64,000 nucleotides of DNA from NCBI GenBank assembly GCA_022496185.1, contig WTXG01000040.1, forward strand, positions 168,279 to 232,278, in the 5' to 3' direction. The notes below the pieces were generated by a model. The model had not been told where the DNA came from. It was given only the letters and a program-made list of their open reading frames with translations, and ran no database searches. This document shows, piece by piece, positions 11,401 through 21,359 of the stretch. This DNA comes from Multifurca ochricompacta. Its lineage: Eukaryota > Basidiomycota > Agaricomycetes > Russulales > Russulaceae. How positions within the stretch are numbered: the stretch's first letter is position 1; every line of letters begins with the position of its first letter. The position numbers were made by a program, and so were the translations under genes.

Positions 11401-12644
11401 GACATTTGGAGATCGTGAAATGGCTGTTAGACAATGGCGCTGATGTCAATGCGAAGGGCGGCTATTATGGATATGCTCTACACGCAGCGGCATCCAATGG
11501 ACATTTGGAGATCATGAAATCACTGCTAGACCATGGCGCTGATGTCAATGCGAAGGGCGGCGATTTTGGATATGCTCTGCATGCAGCGGCATCCAATGGA
11601 CATTTGGAGATCGTGAAATGGCTGCTAGACCATGGCGCTGACGTCAATGCGGAGGGCGGCCAGTTTGGATATGCTCTGCAGGCAGCGGCAGAAAATGGAC
11701 ATTTGGAGATCGTGAAATGGCTGCTAGACCATGGCGCTGACGTCAATGCAGAGGGCGGCTATTATGGATATGCTCTGCAGGCAGCGGCAGAAAATGGACA
11801 TTTGGAGATCGTGAAATGGCTGCTAGACCATGGCGCTGACGTCAATGCGAAGGGTGGCCAGTATGGATATGCTCTGCAGGCAGCGGCATCTTATGGACAT
11901 TTGGAGATCGTGAAATGGCTGCTAGACCATGGCGCTGACGTCAATGCGGAGGGCGGCCAGTTTGGATATGCTCTGCACGCAGCGGCATCTTATGGACATT
12001 TGGAGATGGCGAAATGGCTGCTAGACCATGGCGCTGACGTCAATGCGGAGGGCGGCCATTATGGATATGCTCTGCACGCAGCGGCATCTTATGGACATTT
12101 GGAGATCGTGAAATGGCTGCTAGACCATGGCGCTGACGTCAATGCAGAGGGCGGCTATAATGGATATGCTCTGCAGGCAGCGGCATCTTATGGATATTTG
12201 GAGATCGTGAAATGGCTGCTAGACCATGGCGCTGACGTCAATGCAGAGGGCGGCTATTATGGATATGCTCTGCAGGCAGCGGCATCCAATGGACATTTGG
12301 AGATCGTGAAATGGCTGCTAGACCATAGCGCTGACTTCAATGCGAAGGGCGGCCATTTTGGATATGCTCTGCAGGCAGCGGCAAGATGTGGACATTTGGA
12401 GATGGTGAAATGGCTGCTAGACCATGGTGCTGATGTCAATGCAGAGGGCGGCTATTATGGATATACTCTGCAGGGAGCGGCATCTTATGGACATTTGGGG
12501 ATGGTGAAATGGCTGCTAGACTATGGCGCTGATGTCAATGCGGAGGGTGGCCATTATGGATATGCTCTGCATGCAGCGGCAGACAATGGACATGTGGCGA
12601 TCAAGAAATTGTTGATCGAGTACGGTGCGAGGATCAACATGTAG
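8473..12644 (+). CDS. NLR-like STAND protein: Goodbye domain, NACHT, 14 ankyrin repeats (unit 2, intact)
   Basis: The model joins 8473-8790, 8851-8901, 8954-9155, 9203-9310, 9392-9562, 9619-9643, 9696-10292 and 10352-12644. All introns are GT-AG and about 47-81 nt, and the frame closes to 1,254 residues. Residues 1 to about 200 resemble the fungal Goodbye N-terminal domain (FKLILDAALDQYLTNTG, KPTVNILLALS). The NACHT domain has Walker A NAGSGKSIL, encoded in a 25-nt exon, and Walker B MYIIIDALDEC (about 9,965-9,998), then CVTSRPEPDIQKAF. A winged-helix-like segment follows (LPKTLDETYEATLQRI, FAHFSVREFL). The C-terminus has 14 ankyrin repeats plus caps. Such proteins act as intracellular sensors in heterokaryon incompatibility and immunity-like responses. 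That role is inferred here. Confidence 0.88.
9619..9643 (+). other. 25-nt micro-exon carrying the P-loop
   Basis: The exon is bounded by an intron ending TTGAAAG and one starting GTACGT. It encodes GSGKSIL. Both flanking introns are needed to join LNGNA to CSTIVEDV in frame. The same arrangement is kept in unit 3. Skipping this exon removes the Walker A Lys and shifts the frame. Confidence 0.75.
11204..12642 (+). repeat. Coding 99-bp tandem repeats (ankyrin array, unit 2)
   Basis: Fourteen near-identical 99-bp repeats. Most of each repeat is invariant down to third codon positions. Variation is concentrated in a few codons: the two after GG (DY, YY, YY, DF, QF, YY, QY, QF, HY, YN, YY, HF, YY, HY), Q/H after GYAL, the pair after AAA (SY, SD, SN, EN, RC, DN), W/S after K, and E/K after NA. 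The related arrays of unit 1 (about 10 visible) and unit 3 (about 11) use other combinations. Confidence 0.95.
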
Positions 12645-14816
12645 AGCTACAAGCAGCATCTTTTTAAGGTCATTCTAAAATTCAAGGGAACTACTTTGTA
12701 TGTATGTATCGTCGCAGGATCATTGTTGTAAGGATAACTCGGGCACTGGCCGTCCCTTCATTTCCGGACCAGAGCATATGCTCTTATTTCCAGGCAGCTT
12801 TGTTTAATAAAAATAACTGATACCTTTGTTCTGGCCGGAGAATCTGAGAGACTCTGATAGCGTAGGCTCGCATCTTCGGATTATGCGTGCTCCGCCGGGC
12901 CGTTTCCCGTTCTTTCCGGTTCCTATTGTTTGTTCTAGTTTGGATGTCCTTTACTACCTGACACCTTTGAGTCACATGTCAAATTTAAAGTGCGATCTGC
13001 AAGTGATCATTCCCGAGTTTCCCCCTTTCGCTGGTGTCCGTTCGCTCGCGTATCTGTCTATGGGTGTGCTGATCCGTGATTGCCGTCTCGTCGTATTCAT
13101 TCATCTTCATCATGGGTCAAAGGCAAAGAGGTGGGGAGTGCAGTGGGTTGGCTAGAGTGGGGGGTCATCTCTCGCACAACCACACGTATCACCGGTTTTT
13201 ATCCGTGTGTGCACCACGGATAGTTTTGCCGCGCTACCTAACTGAGTTATCTTGCTTACTAGAAGGTGTTTCAATACAATACAATACAATACAATCAATA
13301 CAACACAACACAACACTACCTCCCTTCATTTCTGAATTGTCAAATGCCACTAGAGGATGATTCTCATCATTCATTAGTTTCCAAACCCGAGAATTAAACG
13401 CGCTGGGCTTGGTTCCATGAAGTATGACCTTTTGTGACATTTATGTTCAATATTCCATTACTTATTACTTACCAGTACATGAGAGAGAAGAGCAGTAGAT
13501 GGGTGCGTCTCTCAAGAAGAAAAGAGAACCGGTACCGGTACCCAAGTGGAGAGATCTTGATCGAAGACCGACCCCGTCATGTCCATACCGATTTGAACAC
13601 AAACATTATATAATAATAATGTTTTTTTGAATATCCTTTTCGGATACGGCTACAGCATAACCATTAAGGGCTTGAATACTCCGGAGTAGATAGGCGATAT
13701 CCTAACCGAATATGTCCAACAAACTTCCCGACTAAGCGACGAGTGTACAAGTGATCAAATCTGCCCCTATTGTGTGCGCGCGGTCCCATCCTCCCCTCGA
13801 CAGATCTCTTCTTTGTCTATGGCAACATGTCTAAAGAATCCAGGTGATTCTTCGTGCTTTCATCCAATTCCTATATCGTGTCGCAATGGTCAACTCGGAT
13901 CAATCGCTAGCTGTACAGTTCACTTCAGTTTTGAGCAACATAACTGAATTCTAGGTAGTTCTGCTTATCTCAGGCTGTGTTCACTACTTACCAAGGCCCT
14001 GAAGCGCATAGATTTAGAAAAAAACCCAACTAAACTGAATATTCGCTATTAAACTAGGTAGCGCTTATCTAATTCACTGCTGCACTTTCTAGTGTCGATG
14101 TAACTTGGACGCGGAGTTAGCGTATGAAGGAAGGATACTGATAAGTTGGAATGACTTGGAATACGAGCAGGAGAGGGAGCGTCTTTTCGAATAACTTCGA
14201 TAATCATTCAAGGCGATTTGAGCCGCCTTTAAAAGTATTTACAGGTACTTTACTAATGGGGCATTCTAACAAGAGATACATCGTGAGGAATTTTAGTAAG
14301 GCTATTGAACGACAATAAAGGCAAAGCATACGACTGTAGCCTCGGTGCATGTGAGCTCGCACACAATGCACGTCTCACCTGTGCACTCGGGCCCGCGCGG
14401 CTGGCGCTTGTCTCAAGTCTTGTATTTACATTCAGTCCATTGTCAGCGCAGCCTCAAGGTCATATCGGAGAATCAAACCAGAACAAATCTCACAACTTTC
14501 GTCATCGGACGTTTCAAACCTCAAATAAAAAAGAAACACAATTTTTATTTTATATTTCGCTATTTACAAAGTCGATCATCTCATTAAACTGGGCAACGGC
14601 ATCGGCCTCGGCATCGCAACGTCAACCGTCTTATGCATGCAAGCATCATAAGTGGGTATATATATAGGGTATAAAACCTTTCGCCAGTACGCGAGGAAGT
14701 TTATTACAACAAATGAATGTGATGTCCTACCTACTACCCCTCTTTTGATCTCCTGACTCCCCACACACAACACAAGTCCGAATTCCGTGCCCCTCTACAA
14801 ATTACAGTTGGGCCCT
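12645..14816. other. Unit 2 spacer between NLR and S28 peptidase
   Basis: This is conserved spacer and the longest uninterrupted version of the block. It has the pentamer microsatellite at about 13,274 and a stretch of about 0.4 kb (14,092-14,500) that is deleted in unit 1. No gene is recognised. Small conserved ORFs such as 12,826-13,155 look like chance ORFs kept by recent duplication. Confidence 0.65.
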
Positions 14817-17234
14817 TCATCTTCGTGGAATCGGGTACGCGCGGTGCTTGAAGTTCAAGTCCACATTCACCTCGACCGACACGACAGGTGGCTCCCACGT
14901 CGAAAGCCACTCGCTGATGTACTTTAACCCTTGAGTCTGCACGTTCAACACCGTCGGGTCCGCCAGTCCATTCTTGGTGATCAGATCCGAACAGTGGAAC
15001 GCGTCACTCTTGACGATCGGCTGCTCTGGTGTACTCTGGACGTCGATCCCATCTGCAGACACGGTCGCGAATCGCCATGGGTCACCTAATAAGTAGTGGT
15101 AGTAGTGATAGGTGGTGTCATGTCACACACATACACACATGACAGTCAGCCAGAGTGAATGGGGAAGAAGAAGGTGAGGGAGGGGGATCTGGTTGGGAGA
15201 GAGGGGGGGTGGGGGGGTGGGGTGGGTGAAGAGACGCACGAAGACCGGTTGCAGTGAAAAGCCTGTCTGCTTTGAGGTAGAATCCACCGTATGCATTGTT
15301 TGTCTTTTCAACGTCCGGTACAGGAGGGGAACTGAAAGCTGCCGGGAACATCTGTTGACATTGTCTCTGCACCACCACAAAAGAGTAGAGGGTGAGAGAG
15401 TAAAGTACCCAGTCAGCCAAAAGATGTCTTTGTTTTTTCTTGCTTGGGAACAAAGAGGAGAGACAAACCTCATCGTATATGGGCTGGATCAGACGTGAAA
15501 CAAGCGTGGGGTAGCCAGATGGTGCAGATTCCTGTAAGAAACCCATTTGGTTGCACCTGCAAGGAAGGCGAGGGGGAGGCGTTGATTAGCAGAAAAACAT
15601 CAAAAGAAAAACCCTGCAAGACGCTTACACGATCCATAGCCACGAGCGATTGGCATTGTCTATGCTGGTGTCGGTCCAGAAGGATTGGCTCGTGTTGTAC
15701 GTGCCCAAACAATCACTGTTAAATCGCCAATCCTACTCGTCAGCCAGCCCTGTTCCTGATAGGCGAGTATTCTGCACTCACTCGATGTTTTGTCCACTGC
15801 AAACTAAGTTTTTTTTATGTTTCGAGCGAGCAGAAAAGCAGATAAGAAGTAAGCGAAAGGTCTTCAGGATTCTGACAGAACCAGAAGGGGAAAAAAAACC
15901 CCCGCCACTCACGGCCTGGCAATGTGGAACTGGAGTAATTCGCCCACGCAGACAACGCATGCTCGACACCCCAGCCGGACGCAGGTGCAGATTTACCGGC
16001 ACTATTCACTTCGAGGGCATCGCAAAAGTCGAAGAACACACTACCGCCTGAGGTAGGACTCAGTTCCTGCCAGTTCCAAAGCGGGTTGCGCACTGTATCC
16101 CATATTTAAATTTTATTTTGTTAAAAAATGGGAAATTATCGACCAACACCCCATGCAAGCCAATAGACAAAAAAAAAAGAAGAGGCGTACGTGTGCCAAC
16201 TACATCGTCCTGGTGGACGACTCCGCCTATGCCAAACGAGGTCTTGAGCTCATTGAATGCTGTCGTGTTCCCACTCGCGATGACCTGATCCCAATGCGCG
16301 ATGACGGCCTGAATATCATTAGAGCAGTTCTTGGGCATGGTCAGTCGCTCCGGCTCGAAGTATTGCCAAAAGTCACTAATAATTGTGCAAACACGTCCGC
16401 GTCCAAGTCAAAAAAAGAAAAAAACGCGACACGCTTCAGCAAGCTTTCTGCGAGACTCACACTATGCTCTCCACTACCGCAGACGAGGCATAGCCGGCCC
16501 AAAACACGTCGGGCTTACTATTCGAATCGTGATAATTGAAAAAGTCAGACATTTCACGGATGATGACAATTTTTGCAAAGTGGTGTATGACCTACTTGTT
16601 TAGTGTGAACGCCGTCAGAGCACCTGGAAAGAAAAGGGAAAGCCAATTTATCGAGAATCAATGAATGTCCACTTGGGCAAAGGAAAGTGACATACCGGAA
16701 TAACTGCCGCCAATGAGCACCCAAGGAGCATCCGCGGGTGAAATCTTGTCACCACCTGGGAACGGCAAAACAACATTGTTCGCGAGGTATTCGAGGTCGT
16801 CGATGGCTTGTTGGATGGTGTGGTACTTGAAGCTCGCGACGCTCAAGTCCGGGTACGGGTTTGAAAGACCAAAGAAGCGATGCTCGAGCACAATGGCGGC
16901 ACCTTTCTCCTGCTGTGCGATTTGGCCATTGATGGTTCGGTTTGTCAGGTATCCCGTGAACCCTGCGCAATCAAATTTGTCGTCAGCTCAAATTGCACTG
17001 AGGAAAGAAAGGCCAGCGAACGTACCATCCGCATTCGACTCTCCCGGTGTCATGAGAATGATAGGACCGCCTGTCATTGGTATATGAGATATAGGGCACT
17101 TCATTTTCGGTGCCCCCCAACGCACCAGGTTTGTAAATCTGAAACTCCCATGACGCCCAGTAGGGCTGATCGAAAGTGCCCGAGCTCGTGTTATTGTGAT
17201 CGATGAATTGCTTGAAAGTATACGAACCCACGCC
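14817..17234 (-). CDS. S28-family serine peptidase (unit 2, best copy; 5' end unresolved)
   Basis: Conserved segments in order: YTFKQFIDHNN; WEFQIYKPG joined over a 55-nt intron (17,071-17,125) to GGPIILMTPGE; GYLTNRT; VLEHRFFG; GGSYSG (nucleophile Ser) split by an intron; PDVFWAGYASSAVV; DFWQYFEPERLTMPKNC; HQDDVVGT joined to LRNPLWNWQ; FFDFCDALEV; DPWRFATV (Asp); FHCSDL (His). The stop is TGA at 14,817-14,819. The five positions broken in unit 1 are intact here. Known members are secreted or vacuolar and cleave after proline or as carboxypeptidases. The usual signal peptide and about 40 N-terminal residues are not identifiable: the frame stays open upstream but reads as non-homologous sequence antisense to the acidic ORF. 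It may lack a proper start or have a distant first exon. Confidence 0.75.
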
Positions 17235-17346
17235 ACGTCGCGGGAGACGGCACGTCACGTTTCTATAGCCGCCGGTTACAAGCACCGCGTCCGCGTCCGA
17301 CGCATTCACGGGGGCGCACTCCGTCGCAGAGAATCCACCTACGCCT

Positions 17347-18258
17347 ATGCACATTCCCTCCCTATCCCTCACTGCCACGCCGCGGCAACTAGAACCTCTG
17401 ACGCCAGACGTCATGGAGGATCCGCTCCGCGCATTGGTCCGTATATGCGCCTTCCTGGCTTCTAATACCGCGCGTGCGTTGGGTCGAGACGAGCCCGGGG
17501 TGACTCCACCTTTGGCGGGTGTGGAACCGTATTTGGATGCTGTTAGTGTAGATCTCGTGCGCATTGACAAAGTGGTTGCGAAGAAACGGGTAGAGGAGGA
17601 TGAGGAGGGCGAAGAAGAAGAGGAAGAAGAGGGAGAGGACGAGGAGGGGAATGAGGCTGCTGTAGCGGACAGCAGCCGGGCTTGGAAGGATACGGTTGGT
17701 GATCTGGATGGAGTTGCAGGTGGTGCAGACGCAGATAAGCGTGAAGGGCTGGTTCCCGTTCACCCTCATCCAACGCACGCGCGCGGTCCTCCCCCACCTC
17801 CCCCGTCCCGATCCCCAATTCCATCTCCATCTCCATCTCCATCTCCATCTCCACCTCCACCTCCACCGCCCGCGCCCGCACCCATCAGCAACATCACAGC
17901 CGTCAAGAACTCATCCCCCCTACTCTCCAAGGACCCCAGTATCACAGCCAATTCTAATGCCAGCACCGGCATCAGTACCAGTATTAACACCATCACTGGC
18001 AATCCGCGCAGGCGCAAGGACGCCGTTCTACGAGCTACCCATCCTGGCGCAGACTCAGGAAACGCAGACGCGGATCCAGACGCAGACGATGCCGCGATCC
18101 GTGCGGCTGCTTTGCTCAGTCGATTCGCTGACTTGGGCGCCGAGCTCGAGGGTACGGTGCGCGATCGTAGTGCAGCGCTATGGGCGGCACTCTCGCGCCG
18201 ACGAGCACCGCTCGACGTGCCCGTGCCCGTGCCGCCGTTGCCGCGTACGCGTGCCTAG
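17347..18258 (+). CDS. Acidic, Pro-rich protein of unknown function (unit 2, full length)
   Basis: The ORF runs from ATG 17,347 to TAG 18,256-18,258, 303 residues. An inner ATG (17,413, MEDPLRALV) is an alternative start. Order: about 22 Ser/Thr/Pro residues; a segment with hydrophobic periodicity (RALVRICAFLASNTARAL, PYLDAVSVDLVRIDK) that may be helical; a short interrupted Glu tract; a linker; a Ser-Pro/Pro repeat (SPSPSPSP then PPP); a Ser/Thr/Asn-rich segment; and a C-terminal Ala/Arg-rich helix (LLSRFADLGAELEGTVRD). There is no signal peptide or membrane segment. I do not recognise the family. It is divergently placed next to the S28 gene, and it may itself be a 5'-truncated gene, because a stop lies just upstream in this unit but not in units 1 and 3. 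Confidence 0.5.
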   Translation: MHIPSLSLTATPRQLEPLTPDVMEDPLRALVRICAFLASNTARALGRDEPGVTPPLAGVEPYLDAVSVDLVRIDKVVAKKRVEEDEEGEEEEEEEGEDEEGNEAAVADSSRAWKDTVGDLDGVAGGADADKREGLVPVHPHPTHARGPPPPPPSRSPIPSPSPSPSPSPPPPPPPAPAPISNITAVKNSSPLLSKDPSITANSNASTGISTSINTITGNPRRRKDAVLRATHPGADSGNADADPDADDAAIRAAALLSRFADLGAELEGTVRDRSAALWAALSRRRAPLDVPVPVPPLPRTRA

Positions 18259-19897
18259 GCAGCGTTGATCGCTGCGTGTGCGGGGCGTGCACGTTGTATA
18301 GGCCTCGCGCGAGGTGGCGCACCAGTTACGTGACGTGTTCGGTTTCGCGATGTATGGGAGATTGTTTGGGCCTGTTGCTGCGGAGCAGAGGAAGTGGTAG
18401 CGAGCCTGCGAGCAAGCGAAGTGGGAGGAGGAAGTGCATCGCACAGGGTGTGTGTGTGTGGTTTGTTCCGGTTTTTCGGTTTGTGGTTTATGGCTTAGGA
18501 GGTTTGATTGGCGCTCAGCGGAGAGGAAGAGGGGGAGGGGGGGGAGGTAACTTATTACACTGCAATTCATTTTACTTTATGATATGATGCAATACACGTA
18601 CAGTACATGTTCTCGTGGTATACTCGCCTTTCTAGTTGTTGATGACTAACGTTTGGTACTCATGTAAGATCATTGTCTTGTCTGAATGAGCGTCAGGGAG
18701 CCGAGTGTGGCACGCACGCATCGCACGGGTTGTACCACGCCACCAGAGTGTCCGGGATATTCGGAACGTGAATTGTACTCGCGATCACCTAATGTGATGC
18801 GTGATGCGTCACCATCCTACGAGGCTCCCTCCCCTTCATTAATTGCAAGGTACTCGACCAGTTGCGTATGCGTCAGATCAGATCATATGTTTACACACCC
18901 CATCAGGGTGTACGCATAACACGAGGCCAGTACTTGCGATCGCAGCGCCACCCCACCCGTGGCAGTGTCAAGGGGGTTCAAACCGATCGTGTTCGCGCTC
19001 GAGTCGAGAAAGCGGCGAACCCAAGAATGCAAACACTGAGTTTCAGCTTGTGCTCGAGGAGTCAGCGCGGGACGATTAGAGGGGGAGAGTATTTGAGGAG
19101 CCGCATTACGGGGACACCAAAGGCGCTCCTGCAGTGAGTTGTGAGTTGGTAGCAGCACGTTTAACTGCCGCGTCTAGCTGGGATGCGGAGAGGGCCATCG
19201 GTCGGTTAAATTGTGGATCAGACAGCCCTTTAGCGACAGCTTCACGCAGAGGAGTCCCTGTAATGATGGCGCAGTCAGGAAGAAGGAAAGATGGAGGTAG
19301 CTAGCTAGCACCCTGTTCACTAGTTCTGCCAATTGCTTCATTTTTCAGCCAATGGAGAGGAATCTTGGCTTTAATAGCGACTGAAGAACGCCATCATGCC
19401 CAAGCCATCGGTACTTGCCTGTGATAGGTTACCGATATATGTAGGAGCTCATTGCCTCCTTTGCGCAAATTGATTCCTGACATGACGCTTTGGTAAAGAT
19501 TAACAAGAGATTATCCAAAAGCTACTAGACGGTAAGGTCAATCAGCACAGTAATTTGAACGACTTAGATTCTTAGGCTGTCTCGCCTCGTTCTTGTCGAA
19601 TTTGAACTTTGTGTGTTGGTCCCGGGCAGTACCCTGCAGCCATTCTCTCTCTTCTTTTTTTCTTTTTGTTTCGCGGTACCATCCTCATACTGGATCGTTG
19701 ACAGCCTTCTCGTAGTTATGGCAGAAAAGACGAAAGAAAGGCTCGACTGTTTTCATTTGTTGTGCTGTTATTCTAATTAATAAAACAAGAGTTAAAAAAG
19801 TGGTGGGTGGTGGGAAAATTAAAATTAAGTCAAGCTCGGTTGTTTGCCCAATCCTTTAGAGCTGTCAGGGGTCCATTCATGATAGATAGACACCTTA
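18259..19897. other. Unit 2 flank, no gene recognised
   Basis: The first 450 bp match the other units. From about 18,720 the sequence is specific to unit 2. Only short ORFs without recognisable domains are present (for example 18,686-18,919). No RNA gene was identified. Confidence 0.5.
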
Positions 19898-20587
19898 CTC
19901 TCTCCCACCACTGACACCCCTAAAGTGGTAATCTTGTCACACAGCTGTGATTTGTAATAATATTTATTTTAAAAGGAAATTATCATTGAATATTTATTTT
20001 AAAAAGGAAAGTTATTGACATGTTATTGTCCATTGCATGGACAGGAGGGAGGGCGCTAAGCACTTTCACTATTAGGTTTTTTTATCTTTTTGAAGTCGTT
20101 TTTATTTGCACTTCAGGGCCTTGCTCAAATCACACAGCTACTACCAGTACATAGTAACTACTGTTGTGAACATAAAAGAAATGTAGGAACCACCATGTGC
20201 AAAACCTCTTGGTAGAGGGAAACAAGAGAGGCAGTGTGTGTGATAGAGGAGTGAAGAGGGGAAGAGAGCCTGTGTGTTGGAGAAGAAAGGTGAACTTACC
20301 CATACTACCCAACATCACTAACTCAGACTTAATCCAGCTCGCAAGGTCGTCTCACCGAAGGAGGCCTTACGAAGGCCCGCGTGTCCTGGATGAAGGTGAG
20401 GGGGGTGAGGTCGTCACATGAGCAGAGCCAGTCTTTCACTATAAAACGTTGTCTACATGTCACATGACTTTGATTTGTAATGATATTTTGTTGATCAACG
20501 ATAACTTTCCTTTTTAAAATAAATACTATTACACATCACAGTCGTGTGACAATATTACCACTTTAGGGATGTCAGCGGTGGGGAGAG
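19898..20587. mobile_element. TIR element copy 2
   Basis: Same family as 6,740-7,532, with ends CTCTCTCCCACCACTGAC and its inverted counterpart. TA is present directly outside both ends (19,896-19,897 and 20,588-20,589), as expected for a TA target duplication. The internal part is about 100 bp shorter than copy 1. It sits at a different place in the cassette from copies 1 and 3, so it is an independent insertion. Confidence 0.8.
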
Positions 20588-20589
20588 TA

Positions 20590-21199
20590 AGATGACTTCT
20601 GGGTGCACGCGAAGGGATTCGTCGTCGTCACCACCACTGGGAAATGCACCCAATTAGACGAGTACCTATCCATCCCTCAACTAGTGGAACTTACACCTGA
20701 AGGAACAGCCGCTATCCACGAAGCTGGCGCTAAAGGTTCCACATCGTCTGCTAGTTGGGGCTGGAAGCTAGGCTCGGACGTGCCGGTCGGAGTTCGTCAA
20801 GGTGTGGGTGTAGGTGTGATGTAAAGCAGGATTGGGATCGTGCTCGCCGTCGTGTTTTTGTTTGTGTTTGCTGTCATACACAGAAGTTTGGGTGGCTTCG
20901 CTTGCCGTCGCACGGCTGTGCCTTCATTAGAAGGGGGAATGAGCAGAATTCCCTACCGGGCATTAGTAGTATTAGACTGGTTGTGTTGTTAGATCAGATA
21001 TTTTGAGAATGTACTTGTGAGCAAGGGGAGCCGAATGATTGATATCGGACAAGTTGTACACAAGTTTTCTACACAGGTTAGTTTCATAATGCAGCACTAA
21101 ATACAATAGATTTCTCTCTCTCGATCCTCGTGCTTGATCATCTAGCATTAGGGCTCAGGAAATATTAGTCATGGCCCGTTCTGATGCTTCATCTGCAAC
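20590..21199. other. Unit 2 sequence upstream of the unit 3 NLR, unknown ORF
   Basis: A 73-codon ORF (20,603-20,824) could be the end of a gene. It reads like real protein (TTGKCTQLDEYLSIPQLVEL) but matches no family I know, and it has no counterpart in units 1 or 3. The last roughly 120 bp rejoin the unit 1 sequence at 7,540-7,656. Confidence 0.35.
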
Positions 21200-21359
21200 G
21201 TTCAGTTCACTGGTCCTCCAATCTATGTTGCCTCTTGTCACCTCTACATCTCAGCGTCTATCTTCGTTTTAGGCGGCTATCTATACATAAACCATCGATA
21301 ACCATCCGCCGCCTTTCCCAGCGATCCTCTTACTCTTCCCCATAACCCAGTCTAGCTTC

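Noticed and set aside
11204..12642. Regular 99-bp repeats resembling a CRISPR array
   Set aside because: Repeats are contiguous, coding and in frame with no unique spacers, and the genome is fungal.
16983..17570. Long minus-strand extension of the S28 frame starting MSMRTRSTLTASKYG
   Set aside because: Beyond FKQ the sequence has no similarity to S28 enzymes and no signal peptide. It is antisense to the acidic ORF, and unit 3 has a TGA in this stretch.
18686..19158. Overlapping small ORFs on both strands in unit 2
   Set aside because: Short, overlapping in several frames, no recognisable domain, and absent from the other units.
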